Shown here: piece by piece, positions 41,016 to 49,728 of the stretch
Layout of the letters: the number at the start of each line of letters is the position of its first letter
How positions within the stretch are numbered: position 1 is the stretch's first letter
NCBI RefSeq assembly: GCF_009765735.1
Contig: NZ_LMUW01000020.1
Span: 1-64,000, forward strand
Source of the DNA: Xenophilus sp. L33
Lineage (GTDB): Bacteria > Pseudomonadota > Gammaproteobacteria > Burkholderiales > Burkholderiaceae_C
Reading direction: 5' to 3'
Length of the DNA stretch: 64,000 nucleotides
Notes under the pieces: generated by a model
The model's input: the letters and a program-made list of their open reading frames with translations, nothing else
Database searches by the model: none
Told to the model about the DNA's origin: nothing
Program-made: the position numbers and the translations under genes

Positions 41016-42005
41016 ATGCGCCCGCTGCCCCGCCTGCTCGTGCTGCTGTGGACGATCGTCGCCGCAGCGCTGGCACCGGCCGCCGCTTCGGCGGAGGACG
41101 CCGGAGGCTATCCGACGCGGCCGGTCACCATCATCGTCCCGTTCACCGCCGGCGGTGCCACCGACCTGTCGGCGCGGCTGGTGGCGCAACTGCTCGGCAA
41201 GCAGCTGGGACAGGCCTTCGTGGTCGACAACCGCGCCGGCGCCAGCGGCATGATCGGCATGGGTGCGGTCGCGCGTGCCGCGCCCGACGGCTACACCCTC
41301 GGCTGGGGCGGCAACAGCCCGATGTCGGTGTCACCGCACCTGGTGAAGAAGCCGCCGTACGACCCGCTCACCGCCTTCGCGCCGATCAGCCTGGCGGCCA
41401 TCTCGTCGTGGATCCTGGTGACGCGGCCGCAGCTGCCGGTCGCCAACATGGCCCAGCTGATCGCGCTGGCCAAGGCCCAGCCGGGCAAGCTGACCTTCGC
41501 GTCGTCGGGCATCGGCACCGCGCCGCACCTGATGGGCGAGCTGCTCAAGTCTTCCGCCGGCATCGACATGCTGCACGTGCCCTTCAAGGGCGAGATCGAC
41601 GGCTTTAACGCGCTCATGGCCGAGCAGGTCGACATGATGATGGGCTCGACCCCGTCGGCCACGCCGCTGGTCAAGGCCGGGCGCCTGAAGGGCCTGGCGG
41701 TGACGACGCCGACGCGCGACCCGGTGGTGCCCGAGGTGCCGACCATGGCCGAGGCCGGCGTGCCCGACCTCACCTTCGAGATCTTCTTCGGGCTGGTGGC
41801 GCCGGCCGGCACGCCCGCGCCGATCGTCGCGAAGCTGTCGGCGGCGATGCAGAAGGCGGTGGCCGATCCGGCCTACCGCGACATGATGGAAAAGACCGGC
41901 ATCCACGCCACCGGCAGCTCGCCGGCCGAATTCCAGGCGCTGCTCAAGCGCCACAACGAACGCTGGACGTCGATCATCCAGCGCAACAACCTCACTTCGG
42001 AATAG
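41016..42005 (+). CDS. Tripartite tricarboxylate transporter substrate-binding protein (Bug family)
   Basis: A 329-residue periplasmic Bug protein. A Sec signal peptide (about 1-26) precedes YPTRPVTIIVPFTAGGATDLSARLVAQLL, NRAGASGMIG and FKGEIDGFNALMAEQVDMMM, the standard Bug pattern with the ligand-loop Asp. AGGAG precedes the ATG at good spacing. Bug proteins bind carboxylates. No TctA/TctB membrane partners are present, as is common for orphan Bugs in Burkholderiales. The acyl-CoA ligase follows 3 bases later. Confidence 0.94.
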   Translation: MRPLPRLLVLLWTIVAAALAPAAASAEDAGGYPTRPVTIIVPFTAGGATDLSARLVAQLLGKQLGQAFVVDNRAGASGMIGMGAVARAAPDGYTLGWGGNSPMSVSPHLVKKPPYDPLTAFAPISLAAISSWILVTRPQLPVANMAQLIALAKAQPGKLTFASSGIGTAPHLMGELLKSSAGIDMLHVPFKGEIDGFNALMAEQVDMMMGSTPSATPLVKAGRLKGLAVTTPTRDPVVPEVPTMAEAGVPDLTFEIFFGLVAPAGTPAPIVAKLSAAMQKAVADPAYRDMMEKTGIHATGSSPAEFQALLKRHNERWTSIIQRNNLTSE

Positions 42006-42008
42006 CCC

Positions 42009-43658
42009 GTGAACAGTTCCGCGACCACCGACGGCCCCGCCATCCACGCCGACACCTACGCATTGCGCGACCTGAGCTTCCCGAAGGTGCTGGCCCGCCA
42101 GGCGAAGGCGCAGCCCGACAAGGTCTTCCTCACCGAGATCGCCAGCGGCCGCCGCTTCACCTTCGCCGAGATCGACCGCTGGTCGAACCGCGTGGCCGAT
42201 GCGCTGGCCGCCGAAGGCGTCGGCCGCGGCAGCCACACCGGCTTGTTCATGGAGAACTCGGCCGAGCACCTGGCGGTCTTCTTCGGCATCGGCAAGCTCG
42301 GCGCGGTCTCGGTGCCGGTCAACACCGCGGCCCGGGGCGAGCTTCTGCGCTACTACCTCCGGCAGTCGGACTGCGAATCGGTGGTGGTCGACGAGGCGCT
42401 GCTGGAGCGCCTCGCCGAGGTGCTGCCCGAGCTGCCGCTGGTGAAGCGGGTGCTGGTGGTGCACGGGAAGGGCAGCAAGGCGGCCGTCGCGCCGCCGCAC
42501 GTCGACCTGCTCGCGCGGGTCGCGGCCGCCAGCGACGGGCCGCGCGGCGACGAGGTCAGGTGCTCCGACCTGCTGATGCTGGCCTACACCTCGGGCACCA
42601 CCGGGCCGTCCAAAGGCAGCATGCTGTCGCACGCGGCCGCGCTCACCTACGGCACCAGCGCGGCCGAGGCGCAGGGCTATCGCGCCAGCGACGTCTTCTA
42701 CGTCTGCCTGCCGCTGTTCCACAACAACGCCTTGCTGGCCGCGACCGGCGCGGCGCTGGTCTGCGGCGCCTCGGTGGTGCTGTCGCGGCGCTTTTCGGTG
42801 TCACGCTTCTGGGACGAGATCCGCCAGTCGCGCTCCACCATCACCAACTTCCTCGGCGCGATGTCCAGCTTCCTGTGGAGCAGCCCGCCGTCGCCGCAGG
42901 ACGCCGACAACGACCTCAGGCTGGTCAGCATGGCGCCGACGCCCAGGTACGCGGCCGAGTTCGAGCAGCGCTTCGGCCTCAAGGCGATGAACAACTACGG
43001 CCTGTCGGACTTCGGCATGGTCACCTCCTTCACCGAGCACGAGCCGCGCGACAAGCTGGGCTCGATCGGCAAGCCGCGCCGCGGCTTCCACGTTCGCATC
43101 GTCGACGACGACGACTTCGAGCTGCCGGCCGGCGAGGTCGGCGAGATGGTGCTGCAGAGCGACGACCCGTGGCGCGCCACCACCGGCTACTACAAGATGC
43201 CGGAGGCGACCTTGGCGGCCAACCGCAACCAGTGGTTCCACACCGGCGACCGCGGCATGCGCGACGCCGACGGCTACCTGTGGTTCGTCGACCGCAAGAA
43301 GGACTGCATCCGGCGCCGCGGCGAGAACATCTCGGCCTTCGAGGTCGAGCAGATCATCGCCACCCACCCGGAAGTCGCCAACGCGGCGGTGTTCCCGGTG
43401 GCCACCGCCACCAACGACGAGGAGGTCGGCGCCATCGTGGTGCGCCGCCCCGGCACCACCTTCAGCGAAGCCGAGCTGGTCGAGCACTGCCAGCGCAACA
43501 TGGCCTATTTCATGGTGCCGCGCTACATCCGGTTCGTCGACGCGCTGCCGACCACGGTGAACCAGAAGGTCGAGAAGTTCCGGCTGCGCCAGGCGCTGGA
43601 AGCCGACCTGTCGCAAGCCTGGGACCGCGAGGCGGCCGGCGTGGTGCTCAAGCGCTGA
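42009..43658 (+). CDS. AMP-dependent acyl-CoA ligase (CaiC-like)
   Basis: A 549-residue adenylate-forming ligase that activates a carboxylic acid to its CoA thioester through an acyl-AMP. Motifs are AYTSGTTGPSKG (192-203), NNYGLSDFGMV, the hinge WFHTGDRGMRDADGYLWFVDRKKDCIRRRGENIS region, and the late catalytic Lys in VNQKVEKFRLRQ. The start is GTG at 42009, 3 bases after the Bug gene. Combined with the CoA transferase it suggests CoA-dependent catabolism of an imported acid; carnitine-type substrates are one possibility. Confidence 0.92.
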   Translation: MNSSATTDGPAIHADTYALRDLSFPKVLARQAKAQPDKVFLTEIASGRRFTFAEIDRWSNRVADALAAEGVGRGSHTGLFMENSAEHLAVFFGIGKLGAVSVPVNTAARGELLRYYLRQSDCESVVVDEALLERLAEVLPELPLVKRVLVVHGKGSKAAVAPPHVDLLARVAAASDGPRGDEVRCSDLLMLAYTSGTTGPSKGSMLSHAAALTYGTSAAEAQGYRASDVFYVCLPLFHNNALLAATGAALVCGASVVLSRRFSVSRFWDEIRQSRSTITNFLGAMSSFLWSSPPSPQDADNDLRLVSMAPTPRYAAEFEQRFGLKAMNNYGLSDFGMVTSFTEHEPRDKLGSIGKPRRGFHVRIVDDDDFELPAGEVGEMVLQSDDPWRATTGYYKMPEATLAANRNQWFHTGDRGMRDADGYLWFVDRKKDCIRRRGENISAFEVEQIIATHPEVANAAVFPVATATNDEEVGAIVVRRPGTTFSEAELVEHCQRNMAYFMVPRYIRFVDALPTTVNQKVEKFRLRQALEADLSQAWDREAAGVVLKR

Positions 43659-43716
43659 CGGCACTGCCGCGCGCCCTAGGGATTGCCCTCATTGGAGGGG
43701 CCTTGGATTGCGACAA

Positions 43717-43729
43717 TGGTTGGGCCAAT
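43717..43729. promoter_or_regulatory. Motif TGGwTGGrCCAAT, copy 2 (putative operator)
   Basis: TGGTTGGGCCAAT lies 15 bases upstream of the livH ATG, in the 85-base gap after the ligase gene, with the inverted core TTGGnCCAA. It matches the motif at 40947-40959. Being so near the start codon, a bound repressor would block transcription of the Liv operon. Confidence 0.4.
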
Positions 43730-43743
43730 GATATATTTCGAGG

Positions 43744-44610
43744 ATGCTTGACGCCATCCTGTCCCAGACCGTCAACGGTCTCGTTCTGGGCTTCCTCTTC
43801 ATCCTGATCTCGATCGGGTTGTCGATCGTCTTCGGCCTGCTGGGCATCGTCAACGTGGCGCACGGCGCCTTCTTCGCGCTCGGCGCCTACTTCGCGCTGA
43901 CCCTGCAGCGCGAGTTCGGCTGGCCGGCGGTGGTGCTGGCGCCGATCGGGGTGGGCATCGTCGGCATGGTGGTGGAGCGGCTCTTGGTGCGCCGGCTCTA
44001 CGGCAAGGACCCGCTGATGACGCTGGTGCTGACCTTCGCGCTGTCGCTGTTCATCGAGGCGATCATCCGCACCACCTGGGGCTCGGGCGCGCAGCCGCTG
44101 ACGCCTCCCGAGGCCTTCTCCGGCTTCGTCGAATACGGCCCGATCCTCACCACCACCTACCGGCTGGCGGTGCTCGGGCTGACGCTGCTGATCCTGGCCG
44201 CGCTCTGGGCCTTCCTGTCCTTCACGCCCTACGGCCGCATCCTGCGTGCGGGCAGCCGCGACCCGCAGATGGTCGGCATGCTCGGCATCAACCTGCCGCT
44301 GGTGCTGACCGGTGCCTTCGGCGTCGGCTGCATGCTGGCCGGCGCGGCCGGCGTGCTGGCCGCGCCGCTCTGGTCGGTCACGCCGGGCATGTCGGCGCAG
44401 GCGATCATGCCGGCCTTCGTGATCGTCACCATCGGCGGGCTCGGCTCCTATGGCGGCGCGGTGGTGGCCGGCCTGCTGGTCGGCCTGGTGACCGCGATGA
44501 CCACCCAGTTCCTGCCCGACGCCGCCGGCATCGCGATGTACCTGCTGATGGTGGTCATCCTGCTGGTGCGCCCGCGCGGCCTCTTCGGCGAACACTGGGA
44601 ACACTTCTGA
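43744..44610 (+). CDS. Branched-chain amino acid-type ABC permease (LivH family)
   Basis: A 288-residue inner-membrane permease with about eight helices. LivH features are QTVNGLVLGFLFILISIGLSIVFGLLGIVNVAHGAFFALGAY at the N-terminus and GILRAGSRDPQMVGMLGIN-type EAA loop in the middle (RILRAGSRDPQM). GAGG abuts the ATG. Its TGA overlaps the ATG of the fused LivM-G-F gene (TGATG, 44608-44612), so translation is coupled. Confidence 0.94.
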   Translation: MLDAILSQTVNGLVLGFLFILISIGLSIVFGLLGIVNVAHGAFFALGAYFALTLQREFGWPAVVLAPIGVGIVGMVVERLLVRRLYGKDPLMTLVLTFALSLFIEAIIRTTWGSGAQPLTPPEAFSGFVEYGPILTTTYRLAVLGLTLLILAALWAFLSFTPYGRILRAGSRDPQMVGMLGINLPLVLTGAFGVGCMLAGAAGVLAAPLWSVTPGMSAQAIMPAFVIVTIGGLGSYGGAVVAGLLVGLVTAMTTQFLPDAAGIAMYLLMVVILLVRPRGLFGEHWEHF

Positions 44611-47162
44611 TGAAGGCGCTGTTCAAGCATCCGGTCGCGCAGGTCGGCGCGGTGCTGGTGCTCCTGAGCCTGCTCACGCTGGTGACGAACCTGCCGCTCG
44701 GCCGGGTGACCCAGATCGCGATCTACGTGCTGTATGCCGGCGGCATCGCGCTGCTGGTGGGCTACCTCGGGCTGGTGCCCTTCGGCGGCTCGGTGTTCTT
44801 CGGGCTGGCGAGCTACGCGGCGGCGATCTCGATGCTGCGCTGGTTCGGCGGCCTCAACGAGTTCGTCGGCCTGGCTTTCTCGCTGGTCTTCACAACCGTG
44901 GTGGCGCTGCCGGTCGGCGCGCTGATCCTGCGGCGCAAGGGTCTCTACTTCTCGCTGCTGAGCCTGGCCTGCACCCAGATCTGCTTCGAGATCGCCTACA
45001 AGTGGACCGACGTCACCGGTGGCGAGAACGGCCTGCAGCGCGTGCCGCGGCCGGTGCTCGATTCGGCGCTGAGCTTCCACGTCTTCGTGATCGTGATGGT
45101 CCTGGTCGGTTTGGCGCTGATGTGGCGGCTGGTGCATTCGCCGCTCGGCCGCGTGTTCCAGGCCATCCGCGACAACGAGCAGCGCGCCTCCAGCCTGGGC
45201 TACGACGTCTACCGGGTGAAGCTCGCGGGCTTCACCATCTCGGCCGCGGTGACCGGCCTGGCGGGCGGCTTGCTGGCGCTCTTCATGCGCGGCGTCTATG
45301 CCAATCCGCTCAGCTGGGAGCATGCGGCCGATCCGCTCCTGATGACCGTGCTGGGCGGCATGCACCACTTCATCGGCGCGATGTGGGGCGCCATCCTCTA
45401 CATCGTGCTGGAGGACCAGCTGGGCGCGCTGCTCAACAACTGGTGGCTGGTCTTCGCGCCGATCCTGATGCTGGTCACGCTGGCCGCGCCCGAAGGCATC
45501 CACGGCCTCATCCGCCGGCTCTGGGGCGGCAAGGGCTGGACGCTGGTGCGCAGCGGCATTCCCGCGCGGCCGGACCGGATCGTGCCCTATGCGCCGGCAG
45601 CCGACGCCGCCTTCGACTCGACTGAGCCGGTGCTGACGGTGCGCGGGCTGACCAAGGCCTTCGGCCCGCTGAAGGTCGCCTCCGGCTACGACTTCGACGT
45701 CTATCCCGGCAGCCTGCACAGCTTCATCGGGCCCAACGGCGCCGGCAAGACCACCTTCTTCAACATGCTGAGCGGCGTGCTGCTGCCGGACGCCGGCGAG
45801 GTGCGCTTCCTCGGCCAGGACATCACGCGGCTGCCGATGTTCAGGCGCATCCGGCTCGGCCTGGCGCGCTCCTTCCAGATCGTCAGCGTCTTCACCCACC
45901 TCACCACCTTCGAGAACGTGCGGGTCGCGGTGCAGGCCACGCAGCCGGATTCGCTCGGCGTGTGGCGCGACGCCCAGTCGCTGCCCGCGTGCAATGCGCG
46001 CACCTGGTCGATCCTGGCGGCGGTCGGCCTCGCCGACAAGGCCGGCGAGCTGTGCAGCGCGCTGTCGCACGGCGAGCGCCGGCTGCTGGAGATCGGCATC
46101 ACGCTGGCGACGCAGGCGCGTCTGCTGCTGCTCGACGAGCCGCTCGCCGGCCTCGGCGAAGCCGACCGCGAGCGGGTCGCCGCGCTGATCAGCGCACTGG
46201 CGCGCACCCACGCGGTGGTGCTGATCGAGCACGACATCGACCGCGTGCTGGCGCTGTCGGACCGCATCACGGTGCTGCACCAGGGCCACCTGATCGCCGA
46301 CGGCAAGCCGGCCGACGTGGCGGCCAATCCGGAAGTCGTGCGCGCCTACCTCGGCACGCCGCCCGAGACCGCACCGGTGGCCGCGGCGCGCGGTGCCGCC
46401 GTGGCGCGTCCGAAGCCGCTGCTCGACGCCCGCGGCCTGGCGGCCGGCTACGGCGGCGGCCGCATCCTCGATGGCGTCGACCTGCAGGTCGGCGAGGGCG
46501 AGGCGGTGGCGCTGCTCGGGCGCAACGGCGTCGGCAAGACCACCCTGCTGCGTGCGCTGAGCGGCGAACTGCCGGTCGACGAAGGCAGCGTGGTCTGGAA
46601 CGGCCAGCCGATCCAGGGCCTGCGGCCCTTCGAGATCAACCGCCTCGGCATCGGCGTGGTGCCCGAAGGCCGGCGCCTGTTCCCGAATCTCACGGTGATC
46701 GACAACCTGCTGATCGCGCAGCGCAAGGGCGGCATGTCGATCGACGAGGTGTTCGAGCTGTTCCCGCGGCTGGCGGTGATCCGCAAGTCGCGCGCCGAGA
46801 ACATCTCCGGCGGCGAGCGGCAGATGGTGGCGATCGCGCGGGCGCTGGTGGCGCCGGCGAAGCTGATCCTGCTCGACGAACCCTTCGAGGGCCTGGCGCC
46901 GTCGGTGGTGAACGAGGTCATGGCCGCGATCGTCAAGCTGCGCGGCCGGGTGGCGATGGTGCTGGTGGAGCACCACGCCGAGCAGGTGCTGTCGATCGTG
47001 GACCACGCGGTGGTGCTGGTCAACGGCCGCGTCGCCTACGAAGGCGAGGCCGGCGAACTGGCGGCCGACACCGCGCTGCAGTCGCGCCTGCTCGGCCTGC
47101 TCGATCCGCAGCAGGGCGACGAAGCGGCCAGCGCCCGGCCGACGGCCTCGGCCGTGGCCTGA
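44610..47162 (+). CDS. Triple fusion ABC protein: LivM permease + LivG ATPase + LivF ATPase
   Basis: An 850-residue protein that combines three normally separate subunits. Residues 1-310 are a LivM permease (LVGYLGLVPFGGSVFFGLASYAAA, IRDNEQRASSLGYD). Residues 345-585 are a LivG ATPase (Walker A GPNGAGKTT, 374-382; signature LSHGERRLLEIG; LLLDEPLAGL). Residues 607-835 are a LivF ATPase (Walker A GRNGVGKTT, 637-645; signature ISGGERQMVAIARAL; ILLDEPFEGLAPSV). LivM-LivG fusions are known; all three in one chain is unusual to me. With LivH upstream and two binding proteins downstream it forms a complete importer. Confidence 0.93.
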   Translation: MKALFKHPVAQVGAVLVLLSLLTLVTNLPLGRVTQIAIYVLYAGGIALLVGYLGLVPFGGSVFFGLASYAAAISMLRWFGGLNEFVGLAFSLVFTTVVALPVGALILRRKGLYFSLLSLACTQICFEIAYKWTDVTGGENGLQRVPRPVLDSALSFHVFVIVMVLVGLALMWRLVHSPLGRVFQAIRDNEQRASSLGYDVYRVKLAGFTISAAVTGLAGGLLALFMRGVYANPLSWEHAADPLLMTVLGGMHHFIGAMWGAILYIVLEDQLGALLNNWWLVFAPILMLVTLAAPEGIHGLIRRLWGGKGWTLVRSGIPARPDRIVPYAPAADAAFDSTEPVLTVRGLTKAFGPLKVASGYDFDVYPGSLHSFIGPNGAGKTTFFNMLSGVLLPDAGEVRFLGQDITRLPMFRRIRLGLARSFQIVSVFTHLTTFENVRVAVQATQPDSLGVWRDAQSLPACNARTWSILAAVGLADKAGELCSALSHGERRLLEIGITLATQARLLLLDEPLAGLGEADRERVAALISALARTHAVVLIEHDIDRVLALSDRITVLHQGHLIADGKPADVAANPEVVRAYLGTPPETAPVAAARGAAVARPKPLLDARGLAAGYGGGRILDGVDLQVGEGEAVALLGRNGVGKTTLLRALSGELPVDEGSVVWNGQPIQGLRPFEINRLGIGVVPEGRRLFPNLTVIDNLLIAQRKGGMSIDEVFELFPRLAVIRKSRAENISGGERQMVAIARALVAPAKLILLDEPFEGLAPSVVNEVMAAIVKLRGRVAMVLVEHHAEQVLSIVDHAVVLVNGRVAYEGEAGELAADTALQSRLLGLLDPQQGDEAASARPTASAVA

Positions 47163-47205
47163 GCGGCAACGAATCACGACAACGACAACGAGAACGAGAG
47201 ACGAG

Positions 47206-48450
47206 ATGACCGACCTTCCCGAGCCGGTGCTCGATCGCCGACGATTACTGATCCAGATGAGTGCGGGCGCCGCGGCGCTCGGCCTGCCCTTCCTGAGCGC
47301 GCCGGCGCTGGCGCAGGCCGCCGGCGGCAGCGGGCCGGTGAAGATCGGCACCATCCTGCCGAGGCAGGGCCCGTTCGCGCAGCAGGGCGAGGCGACCACG
47401 CTCGGCGTCAAGGTGGCGCTCGACCAGGCGCACAACCAGGTGCTCGGCCGGCCGATCCAGCTGGTCGCCTACGACGAGCCGAACCCGCTCGGCGCCCAGC
47501 AGAACATGCAGAAGCTGATCGACGAGGACCACGTGGTCGCGGTCATCGGCGGCAGCAACAGTGCCACCGGCCTGGCGATCGCCGCGGTCGCCGCGACCGC
47601 CAAGACGCCGACCCTCATCAGCGCCGCGCTGGCCCGCGAGATCACCGGCAAGAACTGCAACCGCTACGTGTTCCGCAACAACGCGCCGCCGCCGGTGTAC
47701 GCCAAGCTGCTGGCGCGACAGCTGCTGCCGATCGGCAAGCGCTGGTACTTCCTGGTGGGTGCCTACGCCTACGGCCAGGAGGCCTACCAGATGCTCAAGG
47801 GCGAACTGGTCGCCGCCGGCGGCGAAGACCTCGGCATGGACGCCGCCGCGGTCGGCACCACCGACTTCAGCTCGATCATCCTGAAGATCCGCCAGGCCAA
47901 GCCCGACGTGGTGGTGCTCGGCATCTCGGGCACCGACCTGGCCGCCTTCCTGAAGCAATACAACGAGTTCGGCCTGCGCGGCAAGATCCCGCTCGCCAGC
48001 CTGACCGTGGCCGACGAGGAGCTGTGGGCGCAGACCGGCGCCTCCGGGATCATGGGCAAGTACTGGCACTTCAACAACCCGGCCAACAGCCCGCAGGAAA
48101 AGGAATTCAACGACGCGGTGATGAAGGCCACCGGTCATCCGGCCTCGGCGAGCTGCGCGCAGGGCTGGGTCTGCATGCGCATGCTGCTGGCGGCGATCGA
48201 GCAGGAGAAGTCGACCGAGCCGGCGGCCATCGTGCACGGCCTGGAGACGGTGCGTCCGCCGGGCGTGCCGGGCTACTTCCGCGACTGGGACCACCAGTTC
48301 ATCACGCGTCTGGTGGTGGCGCAGGTGCGCGACACCGTCACCGACAAGTACGACCCCGTGCGCATCCTCAACGCCGGCATGACACCCGCCGACTTCGAGA
48401 CGCTCTACGGGAACAAGCAGGAAATCGGTTGCACCATGGGAGGCCTATGA
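47206..48450 (+). CDS. Liv-type ABC substrate-binding protein 1
   Basis: A 414-residue periplasmic binding protein of the Peripla_BP_6 family. A Tat-like signal (LDRRRLLIQMSAGAAALG) ends near APALAQA, followed by VKIGTILPRQGPFAQQGE, AYDEPNPLGAQQNMQKLIDED, VAVIGGSNSATGLAIA and REITGKNCNRYVFRN. The C-terminus is GNKQEIGCTMGGL. Its stop overlaps the start of a paralogous binding protein. The ligand is unknown; context suggests a carboxylate that is activated with CoA. Confidence 0.93.
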   Translation: MTDLPEPVLDRRRLLIQMSAGAAALGLPFLSAPALAQAAGGSGPVKIGTILPRQGPFAQQGEATTLGVKVALDQAHNQVLGRPIQLVAYDEPNPLGAQQNMQKLIDEDHVVAVIGGSNSATGLAIAAVAATAKTPTLISAALAREITGKNCNRYVFRNNAPPPVYAKLLARQLLPIGKRWYFLVGAYAYGQEAYQMLKGELVAAGGEDLGMDAAAVGTTDFSSIILKIRQAKPDVVVLGISGTDLAAFLKQYNEFGLRGKIPLASLTVADEELWAQTGASGIMGKYWHFNNPANSPQEKEFNDAVMKATGHPASASCAQGWVCMRMLLAAIEQEKSTEPAAIVHGLETVRPPGVPGYFRDWDHQFITRLVVAQVRDTVTDKYDPVRILNAGMTPADFETLYGNKQEIGCTMGGL

Positions 48451-49688
48451 ACCAGCACAAGAACACCGGCGTCGATCGCCGCCAATTGCTCAAGCTCGCG
48501 GCGGCGGGCGCGGCCACCTTGCCGCTCTTCCACATCCGCACCGCGGCCGCCGAGGAGACGGTGAAGATCGGCATGGTGATCGCCAAGCAGGGCCCGTTCG
48601 CGGGGCAGGGCGGCGACCTCGCCAAGGGCGCGCAGCTGGCCTTCGAGCAGGCCGGCTCCAAGGTCGCGGGCCGGCCGGGTGAGATCATCTGGCTCGACGA
48701 GGCGAACCCGCAGGGCGCGGTGCAGAGCATCAACAAGCTGATCGAGGAGAACAAGGTGATCGGCGTGCTGGGCGGCACCTCGAGCGCGACCTCGCTGGCC
48801 ATGGGCTACGAAGCCTTGCGGGCCAAGGTGCCCTTCATCTCGGTGAACGGCGCGGCCCGCGAGATCACCGGCAAGGAGTGCAACCCGTTCATGTTCCGTT
48901 CGCCGGCCGCGGTACCGGTGTATGCCCAGGCGATGGCGCCGCAGATGCTCGCCATCGGCAAGAAGTGGTACTTCATCGCCGGTGCCTTCGCCTTCGGCGA
49001 GGACGTCATCACCACCTTCAGCGATGTGTTGAAGCAGAACGGCGGCGAGGTGGTCGGCGTCGACCGCGCACCGGTCAATACCACCGACTACAGCTCCTTC
49101 GTGCTGAAGGCGCGGGCCGCCAAGCCCGACGTGGTGATCAGCGGTGCGGCCAATGTCGAGCCGCTGCTCAAGCAGTTCAAGGAGCTGGGGCTGACCGGCA
49201 ACATCGCGATCGCCGGGCCCGCGGTGAGCGACACCGACCTGTGGAGCGCCAGCCCCGACGCGCTGGCCGGCATCTTCGGCAAGACCTGGTACTACAACGA
49301 CCCGAACAATCCGCCCGAGGACAAGGCCTTCGTCAAGAACTTCGTCGCCAAGGAAGGCAAGCCGCCCTCGGACCGCATCTACTTCGGCTGGATCAGCATG
49401 AAGCTGCTGCTGGCCGCGGCCGATCGCGCCAAGAGCACCGAGCCGCTGAAGGTCGCGCAGTCGCTGGTCGAGGTGAGCCTGCCCGACGGCAACACCACCG
49501 CGCAGTACCGCAAGGGCGACCACCAGTTGCTGCGCCGGCTGGTGGTGGCCACCGCGCGCAAGCCGAACCCGGCCGACAAGTGGGACATCCTGGACATCAA
49601 GTCGTCGACCGTGGCGGACCAGGCGGCGCTCGAGAAGATGTACGGCGACCCGGTGGCGCAGGGCTGCAAGATGGCCCCCATCGCCTGA
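48447..49688 (+). CDS. Liv-type ABC substrate-binding protein 2
   Basis: A 413-residue paralogue of the preceding protein. It has a Tat-like signal (VDRRQLLKLAAAGAATLPL), VKIGMVIAKQGPFAGQGG, LDEANPQGAVQSINKLIEEN, VIGVLGGTSSATSLAMG and REITGKECNPFMFRS; the C-terminus GDPVAQGCKMAPIA parallels that of the first. The ATGA overlap at 48447-48450 implies coupled translation. Divergent loops suggest a related but different ligand for the same importer. Confidence 0.93.
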   Translation: MNQHKNTGVDRRQLLKLAAAGAATLPLFHIRTAAAEETVKIGMVIAKQGPFAGQGGDLAKGAQLAFEQAGSKVAGRPGEIIWLDEANPQGAVQSINKLIEENKVIGVLGGTSSATSLAMGYEALRAKVPFISVNGAAREITGKECNPFMFRSPAAVPVYAQAMAPQMLAIGKKWYFIAGAFAFGEDVITTFSDVLKQNGGEVVGVDRAPVNTTDYSSFVLKARAAKPDVVISGAANVEPLLKQFKELGLTGNIAIAGPAVSDTDLWSASPDALAGIFGKTWYYNDPNNPPEDKAFVKNFVAKEGKPPSDRIYFGWISMKLLLAAADRAKSTEPLKVAQSLVEVSLPDGNTTAQYRKGDHQLLRRLVVATARKPNPADKWDILDIKSSTVADQAALEKMYGDPVAQGCKMAPIA

Positions 49689-49696
49689 GGACGGCG

Positions 49697-49719
49697 GCGC
49701 CGCGCCTCACGCGCGGCGC
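49697..49719. terminator. Hairpin between convergent binding-protein and RidA genes
   Basis: A perfect 9-bp stem, GCGCCGCGC / GCGCGGCGC, with a five-base loop CTCAC lies just after the stop of the second binding protein. There is no T-run on either side, so it is not a canonical intrinsic terminator. It may stall polymerase or protect the mRNA end. Confidence 0.5.
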
Positions 49720-49728
49720 GTTCGAGGC

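Noticed and set aside
47163-47205. ACGACAACGAC-like repeat before the first binding-protein gene as a regulatory element
   Set aside because: It is a short purine-rich leader with irregular units; nothing beyond a ribosome-binding function can be supported.
44448-47435. Very long minus-strand open frame opposite the fused Liv gene
   Set aside because: It is antisense to a clear LivM-LivG-LivF gene. Its translation is His/Arg/Gln-rich without motifs, typical of shadow frames in high-GC DNA.
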